A stretch of DNA of 64,000 nucleotides. Origin: Actinokineospora fastidiosa (lineage in GTDB: Bacteria; Actinomycetota; Actinomycetes; Mycobacteriales; Pseudonocardiaceae). The stretch is taken from positions 1 through 64,000 of the forward strand of contig NZ_BMRB01000006.1 in NCBI RefSeq assembly GCF_014648415.1, written 5' to 3'. Positions 45,701 through 53,838 of the stretch are shown in pieces. The notes under the pieces were generated by a model. That model was given only the letters and a program-made list of their open reading frames with translations. It ran no database searches and was not told the origin of the DNA. How positions within the stretch are numbered: position 1 is the stretch's first letter; each line of letters starts with the position of its first letter. The position numbers were made by a program, and so were the translations under genes.

Positions 45701-46370
45701 CGCGCAGCTCGGCCTGGATGACCTGGGCGCGGCGGGCGACCTCGGCCTGCTTGCCCAGCGGCTTGAGCTGGCGGCGCAGCTCGGCGGTGAGGTCGGTGAG
45801 CCGGGTCAGGTTGGCCTGCATCGCGTCGAGCTTCCGCAGCGCCTTCTCCTTGCGCTTGCGGTGCTTCAGCACGCCCGCGGCCTCCTCGATGAAGGCGCGG
45901 CGCTCGTCGGGCTTGGACTCCAGGATCGCGCTGAGCTGGCCCTGCCCGACGATGACGTGCATCTCCCGGCCGATGCCGGAGTCCGACAGCAGCTCCTGCA
46001 CGTCCAGCAGCCTGCAGGAACTGCCGTTGATCTCGTACTCGCTCGCGCCGTCGCGGAACATTCGACGGGTGATGGAGACCTCGGTGTACTCGATCGGCAG
46101 CGCGCCGTCGGTGTTGTCGATGGTCAGCGTCACCTCGGCGCGGCCGAGCGGGGCGCGGCCCGCGGTGCCCGCGAAGATGACGTCCTCCATCTTGCCGCCG
46201 CGCAGGCCCTTGGCGCTGCCCTCGCCCATGACCCAGCGCAGCGCGTCGAGGACGTTGGACTTGCCCGAGCCGTTGGGGCCGACCACGCAGGTGATGCCCG
46301 GCTCGAAGCGCAGCGTCGTCGCCGAGGCGAAGGACTTGAAGCCCTTCAGCGTCAGGCTCTTGAGGTGCAC
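42765..46370 (-). CDS. smc: Chromosome segregation ATPase SMC
   Basis: A 1,201-residue SMC protein that forms a V-shaped dimer and compacts and segregates chromosomes with ScpA/ScpB. The head N-terminus has Walker A GPNGSGKS (residues 31-38). Two long coiled-coil arms (about 170-510 and 680-1020) flank a globular hinge. The C-terminal head has the LSGGEKSL signature and Walker B FYVMDEVEAALDD. GTG 46370 gives VHLKSLTLKGFKSF, the usual start; the frame extending to 46691 is an Arg-rich shadow. It is flanked by the sigma/anti-sigma pair, as in related actinobacteria. Confidence 0.97.
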   Translation of the reverse strand: MHLKSLTLKGFKSFASATTLRFEPGITCVVGPNGSGKSNVLDALRWVMGEGSAKGLRGGKMEDVIFAGTAGRAPLGRAEVTLTIDNTDGALPIEYTEVSITRRMFRDGASEYEINGSSCRLLDVQELLSDSGIGREMHVIVGQGQLSAILESKPDERRAFIEEAAGVLKHRKRKEKALRKLDAMQANLTRLTDLTAELRRQLKPLGKQAEVARRAQVIQAELRDARLRLHADDLVTQRAEIAREEADEATARRKRAEVEQALEICQARQNELEEDLATDAPLLAQAQETWYRLSALEERLRGTVRLAVERARHLSASVEAPRGGRDPDELDAEAEHTAVREAELGEAVTEARYVLAESTERRAELERMVQAAEKAHIAAVRAIADRREGLARLAGQVEALRSKTNATAEEIERLSVALAEARERAEVAAGELAEAQEETGVEEGDDADLRERLAQATEANEAAKARVEELVRAERTAEREIASWKARVDALSLGLSRKDGAGALLAAADRLPGLLGSVAALLTVEPGAEAALAAALGPIADAVAVADPYGAVAALETLRAGDSGRAGLLVGGSRTEVDRSSWPALPSGARWAIDLVHAPDALRPAVHRALDRMAVVADLRSAQDLVLAHPDVRAVTADGDVLGAEWAIGGSERAQSVIEVQAAVDEARARLGAAERAVESASAALAGARAEQQARRAEVGAIKDEMGEAKVRAARSAERLNRMRQALRSAEAEVERAERQRAKVEQAREEALAKLADLEERLAVVSEQPVDDEPDSSERDEYTAALASARQEEMEARLSLRTAEERHRALQGKAEQLRRAARAEREARERAARAMAARKRGAAVAQAVVDGGELALERIALSLARAAEERDIVQARRADRERVLAEVRAKVRELSVELEKLTDAVHRDEVLRAEQRLRLEQLETRIAETFGIGLDDLVAEYGPDQPVPPSPAELAEYEAARERGEDVSAPPPLPYDRDTQARRAKRAERDMATLGKVNPLALEEFAALEERYKFLSTQLEDLKDTRRDLLTVVKEVDEKILEVFTSAYHDVAREFEVVFDVLFPGGEGRMVLTEPDDMLTTGVDVEARPPGKKVKRLSLLSGGEKSLVAVAMLVAIFRARPSPFYVMDEVEAALDDTNMRRLIGLLEQLRASSQLIIITHQKPTMEIADALYGVSMRGDGITQVISQRLQQRREEPVPIED

Positions 46371-46462
46371 TGGCCGAATCCTGTCCGTGCGGGTGCGTTC
46401 GGGCGAGCGTACCCGCGTCGCCGGGCCCGCCCGGGGAGGCGCCCTCGGCGCGTGGCGATCGA

Positions 46463-47089
46463 CTAATCGGGTGGCGTGATGTCTATCACGATGTTGTCGC
46501 CGCTGATGACCTCGACCTTCGCGATCGCGGACAGGTCGAACGACGTGCTGCCCGGGATCTCCTCCTCGGCGGTGGTCCCGGCCGCCCACCAGCCCGCGGT
46601 CTCCCGGCTGCCGTCCCTGGCCCGCACGACGAGCTTGCACGGCTTGCCCGGCGGCACGTCGCGCATGCGGATGCTCAGCTCGGTGCCCCACGGCCGCTGC
46701 GTCAGGTCGACGTAGGCCCGGATGCCGCTGGCCGGGTCGTGCGCCGACCAGGTCACCATGTCGGACTTCCTGCCGAGGGTCTGCGCAGCCACGATCCCGG
46801 CGAGGGCGATCACGACGGCGACCGCGGCCACCAGCACGGGCAGCCTGGCCCGCCGCGCGGGCGCGGCGGGCGCCACCGGGACCGGCTCGGTGATCGGCGC
46901 GTCCGGCTCCGGCTCGGCGAAGTCCGCCTCCTGCACGCGCTGCAGGAGGCCGGGCAGCGGCGCCATCCGCAGCAGCTCGGACTCGCAGACCGGACAGCCC
47001 GCCAGGTGCGCCTGGACCACCGCGCGGTCGGCCGGGTCGAGCGCACCGAGCAGGTAGGCGCCGACATTGGTGATCATGGGACAGCTCAC
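46463..47089 (-). CDS. Zinc-finger-type anti-sigma factor
   Basis: A 208-residue single-pass membrane protein. An N-terminal zinc-finger-like motif (H-x3-CPVC in VQAHLAGCPVCESEL) is followed by a Pro/Ala linker. One membrane segment (about residues 85-105, LPVLVAAVAVVIALAGIVAAQ) leads to an extracytoplasmic domain of about 100 residues. The RsiW/RslA layout fits a membrane anti-sigma factor that sequesters the ECF sigma encoded just upstream. The GTG at 47089 overlaps the sigma stop (GTGA); ATG 47077 is an alternative. The usual N-terminal zinc-ligand histidine is not obvious. Confidence 0.88.
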   Translation of the reverse strand: MSCPMITNVGAYLLGALDPADRAVVQAHLAGCPVCESELLRMAPLPGLLQRVQEADFAEPEPDAPITEPVPVAPAAPARRARLPVLVAAVAVVIALAGIVAAQTLGRKSDMVTWSAHDPASGIRAYVDLTQRPWGTELSIRMRDVPPGKPCKLVVRARDGSRETAGWWAAGTTAEEEIPGSTSFDLSAIAKVEVISGDNIVIDITPPD

Positions 47090-47670
47090 GGCTCGGTCAC
47101 CCCCCGTTCCTCCAGCGCGTCGCGCAGGGCGCGCAGGGCGTAAAAGGATCTGGACTTGACCGTGCCCGCGGGCACCCCGAGCACGGCGGCGGCCTCGGAG
47201 ACCGTGCGGCGCCGGTAGAACAGCTCGACGATGACGCTGCGGTGGTCCCGGGAAAGGCTGCGCATGGCCTCGGCGATCTGCCAGCCCTGCAGCACGCGGT
47301 CGAACTCGTCGGGGTGCTCGACGCGCAGCGCGTCTGAGCCCTCCATGGGGATCTCCGTGGCGCGGGCGCTCTGCCTGCGGTACCCGGAGATGACCAGGTT
47401 CTTGGCCACGGTGTAGAGCCACGGGCCCGCGTGGTCCGGGTGCAGCGTGTCGGCGTTGCGCCACGCCCGCAGCAAGGTCTCCTGCACGATGTCCTCCGCG
47501 CGCTGGTGGTCCCCGCCCACGGCGCGCATCGCGTACGCGAGCAGCGGCCGCCGGTACCGGCGGTACAGCTCGCGCACGAGATCCTCTTCGCCTGCGGGCG
47601 GTCCCACGCGCGGTTCTACGCCGCGCCGGGCGCGGCGGTTCACCATCCGGTCGAATATGCCCCAGGTCAC
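47086..47670 (-). CDS. ECF-type RNA polymerase sigma factor
   Basis: A 194-residue extracytoplasmic-function sigma factor. Region 2 contains [15 protein letters not shown] (about residues 60-75) and [17 protein letters not shown]. Region 4 has the [17 protein letters not shown] helix-turn-helix (about 160-177). It resembles actinobacterial SigL-type factors, but subgroup assignment needs a profile search. The GTG at 47670 overlaps the acyP stop (GTGA); ATG 47646 is a plausible alternative. The anti-sigma gene follows with a 4-base overlap. Confidence 0.9.
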   Translation of the reverse strand: MTWGIFDRMVNRRARRGVEPRVGPPAGEEDLVRELYRRYRRPLLAYAMRAVGGDHQRAEDIVQETLLRAWRNADTLHPDHAGPWLYTVAKNLVISGYRRQSARATEIPMEGSDALRVEHPDEFDRVLQGWQIAEAMRSLSRDHRSVIVELFYRRRTVSEAAAVLGVPAGTVKSRSFYALRALRDALEERGVTEP

Positions 47671-47957
47671 CGTTCGCGGAACCCGGCCAGGTCGCCCTTG
47701 GCGTCGGCCCACTGCTCCACGACGCCGTCGACGCGGCCCGGCGTGCGGCCCGAGGTGAGCGCGGCCAGCATCCGGTCGCACGCCTCCCTCGGCCCCTCGG
47801 CGACCACCTCGACGCGCCCGTCCTCGGTGTTGCGGGCCCAGCCGGTGAGCCCGAACTCGAGCGCGCGCGACCGCGTCCACCAGCGGAAACCGACGCCCTG
47901 CACGTGCCCGCGGACGAAGGCGGTCATGCGCACGGGCGCGGCGTGGTCGGTCGACAC
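47667..47957 (-). CDS. acyP: Acylphosphatase
   Basis: A 96-residue acylphosphatase that hydrolyses carboxyl-phosphate bonds. The catalytic Arg sits in [13 protein letters not shown] and the Asn in [16 protein letters not shown] 47957 is the first start; ATG 47927 (MTAFVRGH) is possible. Mycobacteria also place acyP near smc. It is translationally coupled (GTGA) to the sigma factor gene, forming acyP-sigma-anti-sigma. Confidence 0.92.
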   Translation of the reverse strand: MSTDHAAPVRMTAFVRGHVQGVGFRWWTRSRALEFGLTGWARNTEDGRVEVVAEGPREACDRMLAALTSGRTPGRVDGVVEQWADAKGDLAGFRER

Positions 47958-48083
47958 AGGACATATGGTGCCCTAAACGGAGCGTGAGACCGTGTGACAC
48001 CCGAATGGATGTGCCCAGGTCGGGTGATACCGTCCGGCGCCGAGACGGGCCGCACCCCGGCCCGCGGATGGGAGTCCGCCTGC

Positions 48084-48605
48084 ATGTCCGAGCCTGACGC
48101 CCGGGACGAACTCGCCCCGCCCGCCACCGGACGCCTCCGCCACGCCCCGTACGCCGTCCTCGGCGTGTCCGGCGTCGTCGTCTCCACCGTCTTCGCCGCC
48201 GTGGCCGCCTTCGCCTCGGGCGGCTCCGACGAGACGGCCCCCGAGACCCCGCAGATCACCCCCGGCGGCGAGGTGCAGGTGACCACGACCGCCACCTTCG
48301 GCGAGACCACCTCGGTCACCACCACGCCCACGTCCTCCAGCACCACCACCGGAACGTCGACCACGACATCCACCACCACCGAGGACTCCGCGGACCCGGT
48401 CGACCCGCCGCCCGGCGGCGGCAACGAGCCCCCGCCCGGTGGTGGAGGCGGAGGCGGCGGTGGAGGCGGCCAGCCGCCCACCACGAACCCGACCACGCGG
48501 CCCACCACCACGAAGCCGACGACGACGAAGCCGCCCACCACGGTCCCGACCACCGACCCGACCACGCCGACGACCACCGAGCCGACCGAGCCGTCGGACC
48601 CCTGA
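48084..48605 (+). CDS. Thr/Pro-rich membrane-anchored surface protein
   Basis: A 173-residue protein with a cytoplasmic N-terminus and one hydrophobic helix (about residues 25-45, VLGVSGVVVSTVFAAVAAF). It continues as a low-complexity ectodomain: T-rich (STTTGTSTTT), then a run of about ten glycines, then PT repeats (TTKPTTTKPP). There is no enzymatic domain. It likely extends a flexible stalk through the cell wall and may be O-glycosylated (inference). Its neighbour at 48685 has a similar stalk. Start ATG 48084 has GGGAGT upstream; the frame from 47994 is leader. Confidence 0.82.
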   Translation: MSEPDARDELAPPATGRLRHAPYAVLGVSGVVVSTVFAAVAAFASGGSDETAPETPQITPGGEVQVTTTATFGETTSVTTTPTSSSTTTGTSTTTSTTTEDSADPVDPPPGGGNEPPPGGGGGGGGGGGQPPTTNPTTRPTTTKPTTTKPPTTVPTTDPTTPTTTEPTEPSDP

Positions 48606-48684
48606 CCTGATCGCTCCACGGAACGTGACGGCCGTCGCACCCCCGAGGTAGGCGTTACACCCGATCGTGGTACGTTGCCGAACC

Positions 48685-49371
48685 GTGACCAAAAGTCGTG
48701 GCCGCTTAGTCCCGGCGGTGCTGTTCGCCCTGGCAACGGGCGCGGGCACCGCGGGCGTGACGACCGTCCTCGCCGCACCCTCGGTCGAGGACACCACGCC
48801 CAGTCCCGTCGCGATGAACCTGACCTCCCCGGCAGGCACCCAGACAGCCCCGCCCTCCACCGCGGCGCCGTCCCCGACCACGGCGGCGACCTCGGCCAAG
48901 CCGTCGGGCACCACGACCGTCAAGGCCACGACCACGACGTCGGCCAAGCCGACGACCACCACCGCCGCCGCCGAGTCGACCGAGCCGACCACCGAGCCCG
49001 CGCTCACCGTCGACGCCGAGGTCCTCGCCATCGTCAACGACGAGCGCGCCGAGAACGGCTGCGCCCCGGTGAAGCTGGACGCCCGACTGGCCGCCGCAGG
49101 GCAGGGCCACAGCGAGGACATGGCGGAGAAGGACTACTTCTCGCACACCAGCCTCGACGGCCGCACCTTCGTGGACCGGGCCAAGGCCGAGGGCTACCGC
49201 AGCCCGGGCGCGGAGAACATCGCCCGCGGCCAGCGCACGCCCGAGCAGGTCATGGACGCGTGGATGAACTCCCCCGGCCACCGGGCCAACATCCTCAACT
49301 GCGACCTCAAGACGATGGGCATCGGGCTGGAGACCGACGGCTACTACTGGACCCAGGTGTTCGGCTACTAG
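48685..49371 (+). CDS. CAP/SCP-domain secreted protein
   Basis: A 228-residue exported protein. A signal peptide (VPAVLFALATGAGTAGVTTVLA) precedes a Thr/Pro-rich stalk (about residues 30-105). A C-terminal CAP (SCP/PR1-like) domain of about 115 residues follows, with HSEDMAEKDYFSHTSLDGRT, GENIARGQ-like AENIARGQRTPE and HRANILNCDLKTMGIG. Bacterial CAP proteins are often cell-wall associated; the biochemical role varies. GTG 48685 is preferred over 48667 because the signal peptide then begins cleanly. Two cysteines may form a disulfide. Confidence 0.9.
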   Translation: MTKSRGRLVPAVLFALATGAGTAGVTTVLAAPSVEDTTPSPVAMNLTSPAGTQTAPPSTAAPSPTTAATSAKPSGTTTVKATTTTSAKPTTTTAAAESTEPTTEPALTVDAEVLAIVNDERAENGCAPVKLDARLAAAGQGHSEDMAEKDYFSHTSLDGRTFVDRAKAEGYRSPGAENIARGQRTPEQVMDAWMNSPGHRANILNCDLKTMGIGLETDGYYWTQVFGY

Positions 49372-50048
49372 CCCTCGAACCGGTAGCCCATGCCCGGCTC
49401 GGTGATCAGGTGCCGGGGCCGCGACGGCTGGCGCTCCAGCTTGCGCCGCAGCTGGGCGAGGTACACCCGCAGGTAGTGCGTCTCGGTCGCGTACGCCGGG
49501 CCCCAGACGTCCCGCAGGATCTGCTTCTGCGCCACCAGCCGCCCCCGGTTGCGGACCAGGATCTCCAGGATCCCCCACTCCGTGGGCGTCAGGTGGACCT
49601 CGGCGCCGTCGCGGCGCACCTTCTTCGCCGCCAGGTCCACGGTGAACGTCTCGGTCTCCACGACCGGCGACTGGTCCGCGGCGGCGACCGCCGAGCGGCG
49701 GACGGCGGCGCGCAGGCGGGCCAGGAACTCGTCCATGCCGAAGGGCTTGGTGACGTAGTCGTCGGCCCCGGCGTCGAGCGCGGTGACCTTGTCGCCGCTG
49801 TCGACGCGGGCGGAGAGCACCAGGATGGGCACGCTCGACCAGCCGCGCAGGCCCGCGATGACGTCGTTGCCGTCCATGTCGGGCAGGCCCAGGTCCAGCA
49901 CGACGACATCGGGGTGGGTGTCGGCGGCGGCGCGCAGGGCGCCCGCGCCGTCCGCCGCGGTGACGACGTCGTAGCCGCGGGCGCTGAGGTTGATGCGCAG
50001 CGCCCGCACGATCTGCGGCTCGTCGTCGACAACCAGCACCTTGGTCAC
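49368..50048 (-). CDS. OmpR/PhoB-type response regulator (KdpE-like)
   Basis: A 226-residue response regulator. The receiver domain has acidic residues Asp8/Asp9, phosphoacceptor Asp52 (VVVLDLGLPDMDG) and Lys in YVTKPFG. The C-terminal winged helix has HLTPTEWGILEILVRNRGR and THYLRVYLAQLRRKLE, closest to KdpE of the potassium-responsive KdpDE pair. There is no histidine kinase or kdp gene beside it, so it is an orphan in this window. ATG 50048. The stop shares CTAG with the CAP gene. Confidence 0.88.
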   Translation of the reverse strand: MTKVLVVDDEPQIVRALRINLSARGYDVVTAADGAGALRAAADTHPDVVVLDLGLPDMDGNDVIAGLRGWSSVPILVLSARVDSGDKVTALDAGADDYVTKPFGMDEFLARLRAAVRRSAVAAADQSPVVETETFTVDLAAKKVRRDGAEVHLTPTEWGILEILVRNRGRLVAQKQILRDVWGPAYATETHYLRVYLAQLRRKLERQPSRPRHLITEPGMGYRFEG

Positions 50049-50082
50049 GACGCCACTATCCCGCCTCCGCCGCGCGCCCGCG

Positions 50083-50946
50083 CTACCGGGCGGCGCGCGG
50101 CCGGGGCTGGCAGCGGGGGCAGGAGAAGGACGAGCGGTTCATGAACGGCTCGCGGCGGATCGCCGTGCCGCAGCGCGGGCAGGGCCTGCCCTCCTGGCCG
50201 TAGGCGGCCAGCGAGCGGTCGAAGTAGCCGGACTGGCCGTTGACGTTGACGTACAGCGCGTCGAACGACGTGCCGCCGACGGCCAGCGCGGCGGCCATCA
50301 CGTCGGTGGCCGCGGTCAGCAGGCGGCCGACGGCGGGGCCGGTCAGCCGGTCGGTCGGGCGCGCCCAGTGCAGTGAGCAGCGCCATAGCGCCTCGTCGGC
50401 GTAGATGTTCCCGATGCCGGAGACCACGGTCTGGTCCAGCAGCGCCCGCTTGATCTCCGTCCGCTTGCGCCGCACGGCCCGCACGGCGTCGTCGAGGTCG
50501 AACGCGGGGTCCATCGGGTCGCGCGCGATGTGGGCGACCGGCACGGGCAGCAGCGCGCCGTCGACGGTCGTCATCTCCTCCACCGACAGCCCGCCGAACG
50601 TGCGCTGGTCGACGAAGCGCAGCTCGGGGCCGCCGTCGGCGAAGGTGAACCGCACCCGCAGGTGCTTCTCCGCGGGCGCCTTGGCGCTGCTGACCAGCAT
50701 CTGGCCGCTCATGCCCAGGTGGGCGAGCACCGCCTCGCCGGAGTCCAGCTCCAGCCACAGGTACTTGCCGCGCCTGCGCGCGGCCGTGAGGGTCTGGCCG
50801 ATCAGGCGGCCGACGAAGTCGAACGCGCCGGGGAGGTGCCGCCGGACGGCGCGCGGGTGGAAGACCTCGACGCCTGCGACCGTGCGCCCCGCGACGTGCC
50901 CGTCGAGGCCGCGCCGGACGACCTCGACCTCAGGCAGTTCCGGCAT
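50083..50946 (-). CDS. mutM: Formamidopyrimidine-DNA glycosylase
   Basis: A 287-residue base-excision repair glycosylase/AP lyase (Fpg) that removes 8-oxoguanine. The N-terminal Pro-Glu of MPELPEVE are catalytic, a helix-two-turn-helix lies near [15 protein letters not shown], and a C-terminal zinc finger has CPRCGTAI and SCPRCQ. Start ATG 50946. The coding region overlaps rnc by 17 bases, as in mycobacteria. Confidence 0.96.
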   Translation of the reverse strand: MPELPEVEVVRRGLDGHVAGRTVAGVEVFHPRAVRRHLPGAFDFVGRLIGQTLTAARRRGKYLWLELDSGEAVLAHLGMSGQMLVSSAKAPAEKHLRVRFTFADGGPELRFVDQRTFGGLSVEEMTTVDGALLPVPVAHIARDPMDPAFDLDDAVRAVRRKRTEIKRALLDQTVVSGIGNIYADEALWRCSLHWARPTDRLTGPAVGRLLTAATDVMAAALAVGGTSFDALYVNVNGQSGYFDRSLAAYGQEGRPCPRCGTAIRREPFMNRSSFSCPRCQPRPRAAR

Positions 50947-51676
50947 CGTCGGGGCGCGGCGGGGTCTCGGAGATCTCCCGCCAGGCCGCCTCCGCGGCCT
51001 TCTGCTCGGCTTCCTTCTTGGTGCGGCCGTCGCCGTTGCCGTAGCCCTGGCCGTTCACCACGACGGTGGCGGTGAACTCCTTGCGGTGGTCCGGGCCTTC
51101 CTCGCGCACCTTGTACTCGGGCACGCCCAGGCCGCGCGCGGCCGTCAGCTCCTGGAGGCTGGTCTTCCAGTCCAGGCCCGCCCCGCGCAGGGGGGCCTCC
51201 GCGAGCAGGCGGTCGAAGTGCTTGTGCACGACCTCGCGGGCGACCTCGATGCCGTGGCTGAGGTAGACCGCGCCGATGATGGCCTCCATGCCGTCGGCCA
51301 GGATCGACGCCTTGTCCCGGCCGCCCGTCAGCTCCTCGCCCTTGCCGAGGAGCAGATGCGCGCCGAGCCCACCCTCGCCGAGGGTGCGTGCCACGCCCGC
51401 GAGGGCGTGCATGTTGACGACGCTGGCCCGCAGCTTGGCGAGCTGCCCCTCGGGCAGGTCCGGGTGCGTGCGGTACAGGTGGTCGGTGACGACCAGGCCG
51501 AGCACCGCGTCGCCGAGGAACTCCAGCCGCTCGTTCGGCGGGAGCCCACCGTTCTCGTAGGCGTAGGAACGGTGGGTCAGGGCGAGGCGCAGCAGCTCGG
51601 CGTCGAGTTCGACGCCGAGCGCGGCCAGCAGCGTCTGCGGGTCCTGCGACGGACCGCGGGACGGCTTAGTGCCCAC
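50930..51676 (-). CDS. rnc: Ribonuclease III
   Basis: A 248-residue dsRNA endonuclease that processes rRNA and other duplex RNA. The signature [13 protein letters not shown] lies at about residues 48-60, with further acidic catalytic residues in [12 protein letters not shown]. The C-terminal double-stranded RNA-binding domain runs from about 165 to 235 ([32 protein letters not shown]). The GTG at 51676 lies 3 bases after the rpmF stop, and the gene overlaps mutM by 17 bases. Confidence 0.97.
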   Translation of the reverse strand: MGTKPSRGPSQDPQTLLAALGVELDAELLRLALTHRSYAYENGGLPPNERLEFLGDAVLGLVVTDHLYRTHPDLPEGQLAKLRASVVNMHALAGVARTLGEGGLGAHLLLGKGEELTGGRDKASILADGMEAIIGAVYLSHGIEVAREVVHKHFDRLLAEAPLRGAGLDWKTSLQELTAARGLGVPEYKVREEGPDHRKEFTATVVVNGQGYGNGDGRTKKEAEQKAAEAAWREISETPPRPDDAGTA

Positions 51677-51679
51677 GGG

Positions 51680-51862
51680 TCACGCGGGCTGGGTGACCTG
51701 ACGACCGTCGTACTGACCGCACGTCGGGCAGGCGATGTGCTGCGGCTTGGGCGCCTTGCACGCGCGGTTGCTGCAGGTCACCAGGTGCACAGCGGTGGTC
51801 TTCCACTGCGAGCGGCGGGAGCGGGTGTTCGAACGCGACATCTTCCGCTTGGGGACGGCCAC
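51680..51862 (-). CDS. rpmF: 50S ribosomal protein L32
   Basis: A 60-residue L32. It begins [20 protein letters not shown] and contains a zinc-ribbon, [20 protein letters not shown], with four cysteines, so it is the zinc-containing (C+) version. ATG 51862 fits. It forms the conserved DUF177-rpmF-rnc-mutM cluster. Confidence 0.97.
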   Translation of the reverse strand: MAVPKRKMSRSNTRSRRSQWKTTAVHLVTCSNRACKAPKPQHIACPTCGQYDGRQVTQPA

Positions 51863-51908
51863 GACTGCATCTCCTCTGACGTGCTAAAACCTGAAGCTTT
51901 CCGATGGG

Positions 51909-52502
51909 CTAGTGGCCCTGATCCCGCGGGAACCGCTCCTGGAGCGCCGCCCACCGAGGATCTATGGTCTCATGCGCGTGATCCGGCCCGAGTTCGGCCC
52001 ACTTGCCACCGCAGTCCGGGCACAGCCCGGGGCAGTCCGGCGTGCACAGCGGCGCCGAGGGCACCGCGAGGACGACGGCGTCGCGGACCACCGGCTCGAG
52101 GTCGATGAGGTCGTCGACCAGGCGGGCGACCTCGTCGTCGTCGGTGGTCTCGTCAGTGGCGCTGTCCGGGTAGGCGAACAGCTCGGTCACCTCGATCGTC
52201 ACCTCGTCGGTGATCGGGTCGAGGCAGCGCGAGCACTCGCCAGCCAGCGGGCCGGAGGCGGTGCCGGAGACCAGCACGCCCTCCACCACCGACTCCAACA
52301 GCAGGTCGAGCTCGACGGACGCCCCCGTCGGGATCGCGATGACCCCCTCGAGGCCGATGTCGTGGGCCGCGGTCGCCGTGCGCCGGACGGCGCGGCTGGA
52401 GCCCGGCCTGCGGCCCAGGTCGCGGGTGTCGATCACCCAGGAACTGGACACCTCGGGCCGGGTGTGGCTCTTGCGGTACTCGGACATGGCTGTGTGAGTC
52501 AC
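51909..52502 (-). CDS. DUF177/YceD family protein
   Basis: A 197-residue YceD-like protein. YceD homologues are linked to large-ribosomal-RNA processing and are almost always followed by rpmF, as here. CSRCLDP and the C-terminal CPGLCPDCGG cysteines suggest metal binding, and the middle is strongly acidic. Start at GTG 52502 or ATG 52487 is unresolved; the ATG gives a family-like MSEYRKSHTRPEVSSSWVIDTR. Confidence 0.9.
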   Translation of the reverse strand: MTHTAMSEYRKSHTRPEVSSSWVIDTRDLGRRPGSSRAVRRTATAAHDIGLEGVIAIPTGASVELDLLLESVVEGVLVSGTASGPLAGECSRCLDPITDEVTIEVTELFAYPDSATDETTDDDEVARLVDDLIDLEPVVRDAVVLAVPSAPLCTPDCPGLCPDCGGKWAELGPDHAHETIDPRWAALQERFPRDQGH

Positions 52503-52572
52503 GGCTTTCGGACGCGGGACAGTGCCGGATACGGCCTGCCCAGGGTACGCGACGGACGCCCGGAGGCGAAAT

Positions 52573-53283
52573 TCAGCGGGTGTAGTCGTACGGGACGGCC
52601 GCCACGGGCGCGCCGCGCAGGTGCGTGCGGCCCTTGGACACGGTGCGCAGGGTGTGGGTGAGCAGGTCCTCGAACTCGGCGAGCTTGGTGTCGACGTACT
52701 CGTCGCACTCGGCGCGCTGGCGGGCGGCCTCGTCGGCGGCGGCGTCGACCGTGCGCTGGGCCTCGGCCTGCGCGGCGGCGACGACCTCGGTCTGGGAGAC
52801 CAGCCGCTGCTGCTCGTAGCGGCCCTCCTCGACGGCGCGCTCGTAGGACTCCCGGCCCGCCTGCAGCATCCGGTCGGCCTCGGCCTGGGAGCGGCCGACC
52901 AGGTTGTCGTACTCGGCGCGCCCGGCGGCCACCGTGCGGTCGGCCTCGGCGCGGGCGTCGGCGACGAGCCGCTCGGCGTGCGCGGTGGCCTCGGCGACCA
53001 GCCGCTCGGCCTCGGCGCGGGCGTCGGCGACCATCCGCTCGGCCTCCATGGCCGCCTTGCTCAGCTTCTGCTCGGCCTCGTGCTCGGCCCCGCCGACGAT
53101 CTCCTCCTTGCGGTCGAGCACGTCCTGGGCGTCGTCGAGCTCGGCGGGGATGGCGTCGCGGACCTCGTCGAGCAGTTCGAGCACGTCGCCTCGGGGCACG
53201 ACGCAGCCGGAGGTCATCGGCACGCCCCTGGCCTCCTCCAGGATGGTGACCAGCTCGTCGATGGCCTCGAAGACCTTGTACAT
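52573..53283 (-). CDS. sepIVA: SepIVA-like DivIVA-domain septation protein
   Basis: A 236-residue coiled-coil protein. After a short DivIVA-like N-terminus (MYKVFEAIDELVTILEEAR) comes a long Ala/Glu/Arg heptad-rich coil (about residues 50-200) with repeating AEAERLVA(E/D)A units. The position next to DUF177-rpmF-rnc matches Rv2927c, named SepIVA, which acts in septation and polar envelope growth in mycobacteria. Start ATG 53283 follows a strong GAGGAGGAG site. Confidence 0.9.
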   Translation of the reverse strand: MYKVFEAIDELVTILEEARGVPMTSGCVVPRGDVLELLDEVRDAIPAELDDAQDVLDRKEEIVGGAEHEAEQKLSKAAMEAERMVADARAEAERLVAEATAHAERLVADARAEADRTVAAGRAEYDNLVGRSQAEADRMLQAGRESYERAVEEGRYEQQRLVSQTEVVAAAQAEAQRTVDAAADEAARQRAECDEYVDTKLAEFEDLLTHTLRTVSKGRTHLRGAPVAAVPYDYTR

Positions 53284-53379
53284 CGACTCCTCCTCGCCGC
53301 GACGGACTCCCGTCGTCGATTCTGCCGTGGTCGCGGGGCCGGGGCGGGGAGATCGCCGGGGTGTGTCAGGCTCGGGCCC

Positions 53380-53838
53380 GTGATCCGCACCGCCAGCGCC
53401 GCCGACGTCCCCGCCATCGTGGCCCTGCTCGCCGACGACCCGCTGGGCGCGGCCAGGGAGCGCCCCGGCGACCCGCGCTACGCCGCCGCCTTCGCCGAGA
53501 TCGCCGCCGACCCCAACCAGGTGCTGGTGGTGGCCGAGCGCGACGGCGAGGTCGTCGGCACGCTGCAGCTGACCTTCACCCCGGGCCTGTCCCGGCTCGC
53601 CGCGCTGCGCGCGACCATCGAGGGCGTGCGGGTGCGGTCCGACCAGCGCGGGGCCGGGCTGGGCCAGGAGCTGGTCGAGTGGGCCGTCGAGCGCGCGCGG
53701 GAGCGGTCGGCGGCGCTGGTGCAGCTGACCACCGACCGGTCCCGCCCCGACGCGCACCGCTTCTACGAGCGGCTGGGCTTCGTCCCGAGCCACGTCGGGA
53801 TGAAGCTGGACCTCAGCCCAGCAGCCACGGACCGGTGA
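53380..53838 (+). CDS. GNAT-family N-acetyltransferase
   Basis: A 152-residue single GNAT domain. VVGTLQLTF is strand 4, and VRVRSDQRGAGLGQELVEWA is the acetyl-CoA pyrophosphate-binding loop with RGAGLG. DAHRFYERLGF is the final helix and strand. The substrate is unknown. The GTG start at 53380 gives VIRTASAADVPAI, a common GNAT opening. The 3' end overlaps the convergent three-repeat gene by 26 bases. Confidence 0.88.
   Translation: MIRTASAADVPAIVALLADDPLGAARERPGDPRYAAAFAEIAADPNQVLVVAERDGEVVGTLQLTFTPGLSRLAALRATIEGVRVRSDQRGAGLGQELVEWAVERARERSAALVQLTTDRSRPDAHRFYERLGFVPSHVGMKLDLSPAATDR

Noticed and set aside
42126-46466. A 1,446-residue plus-strand reading frame
   Set aside because: It is the complement of smc, which has full motifs on the minus strand. 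The plus-frame protein is low complexity.
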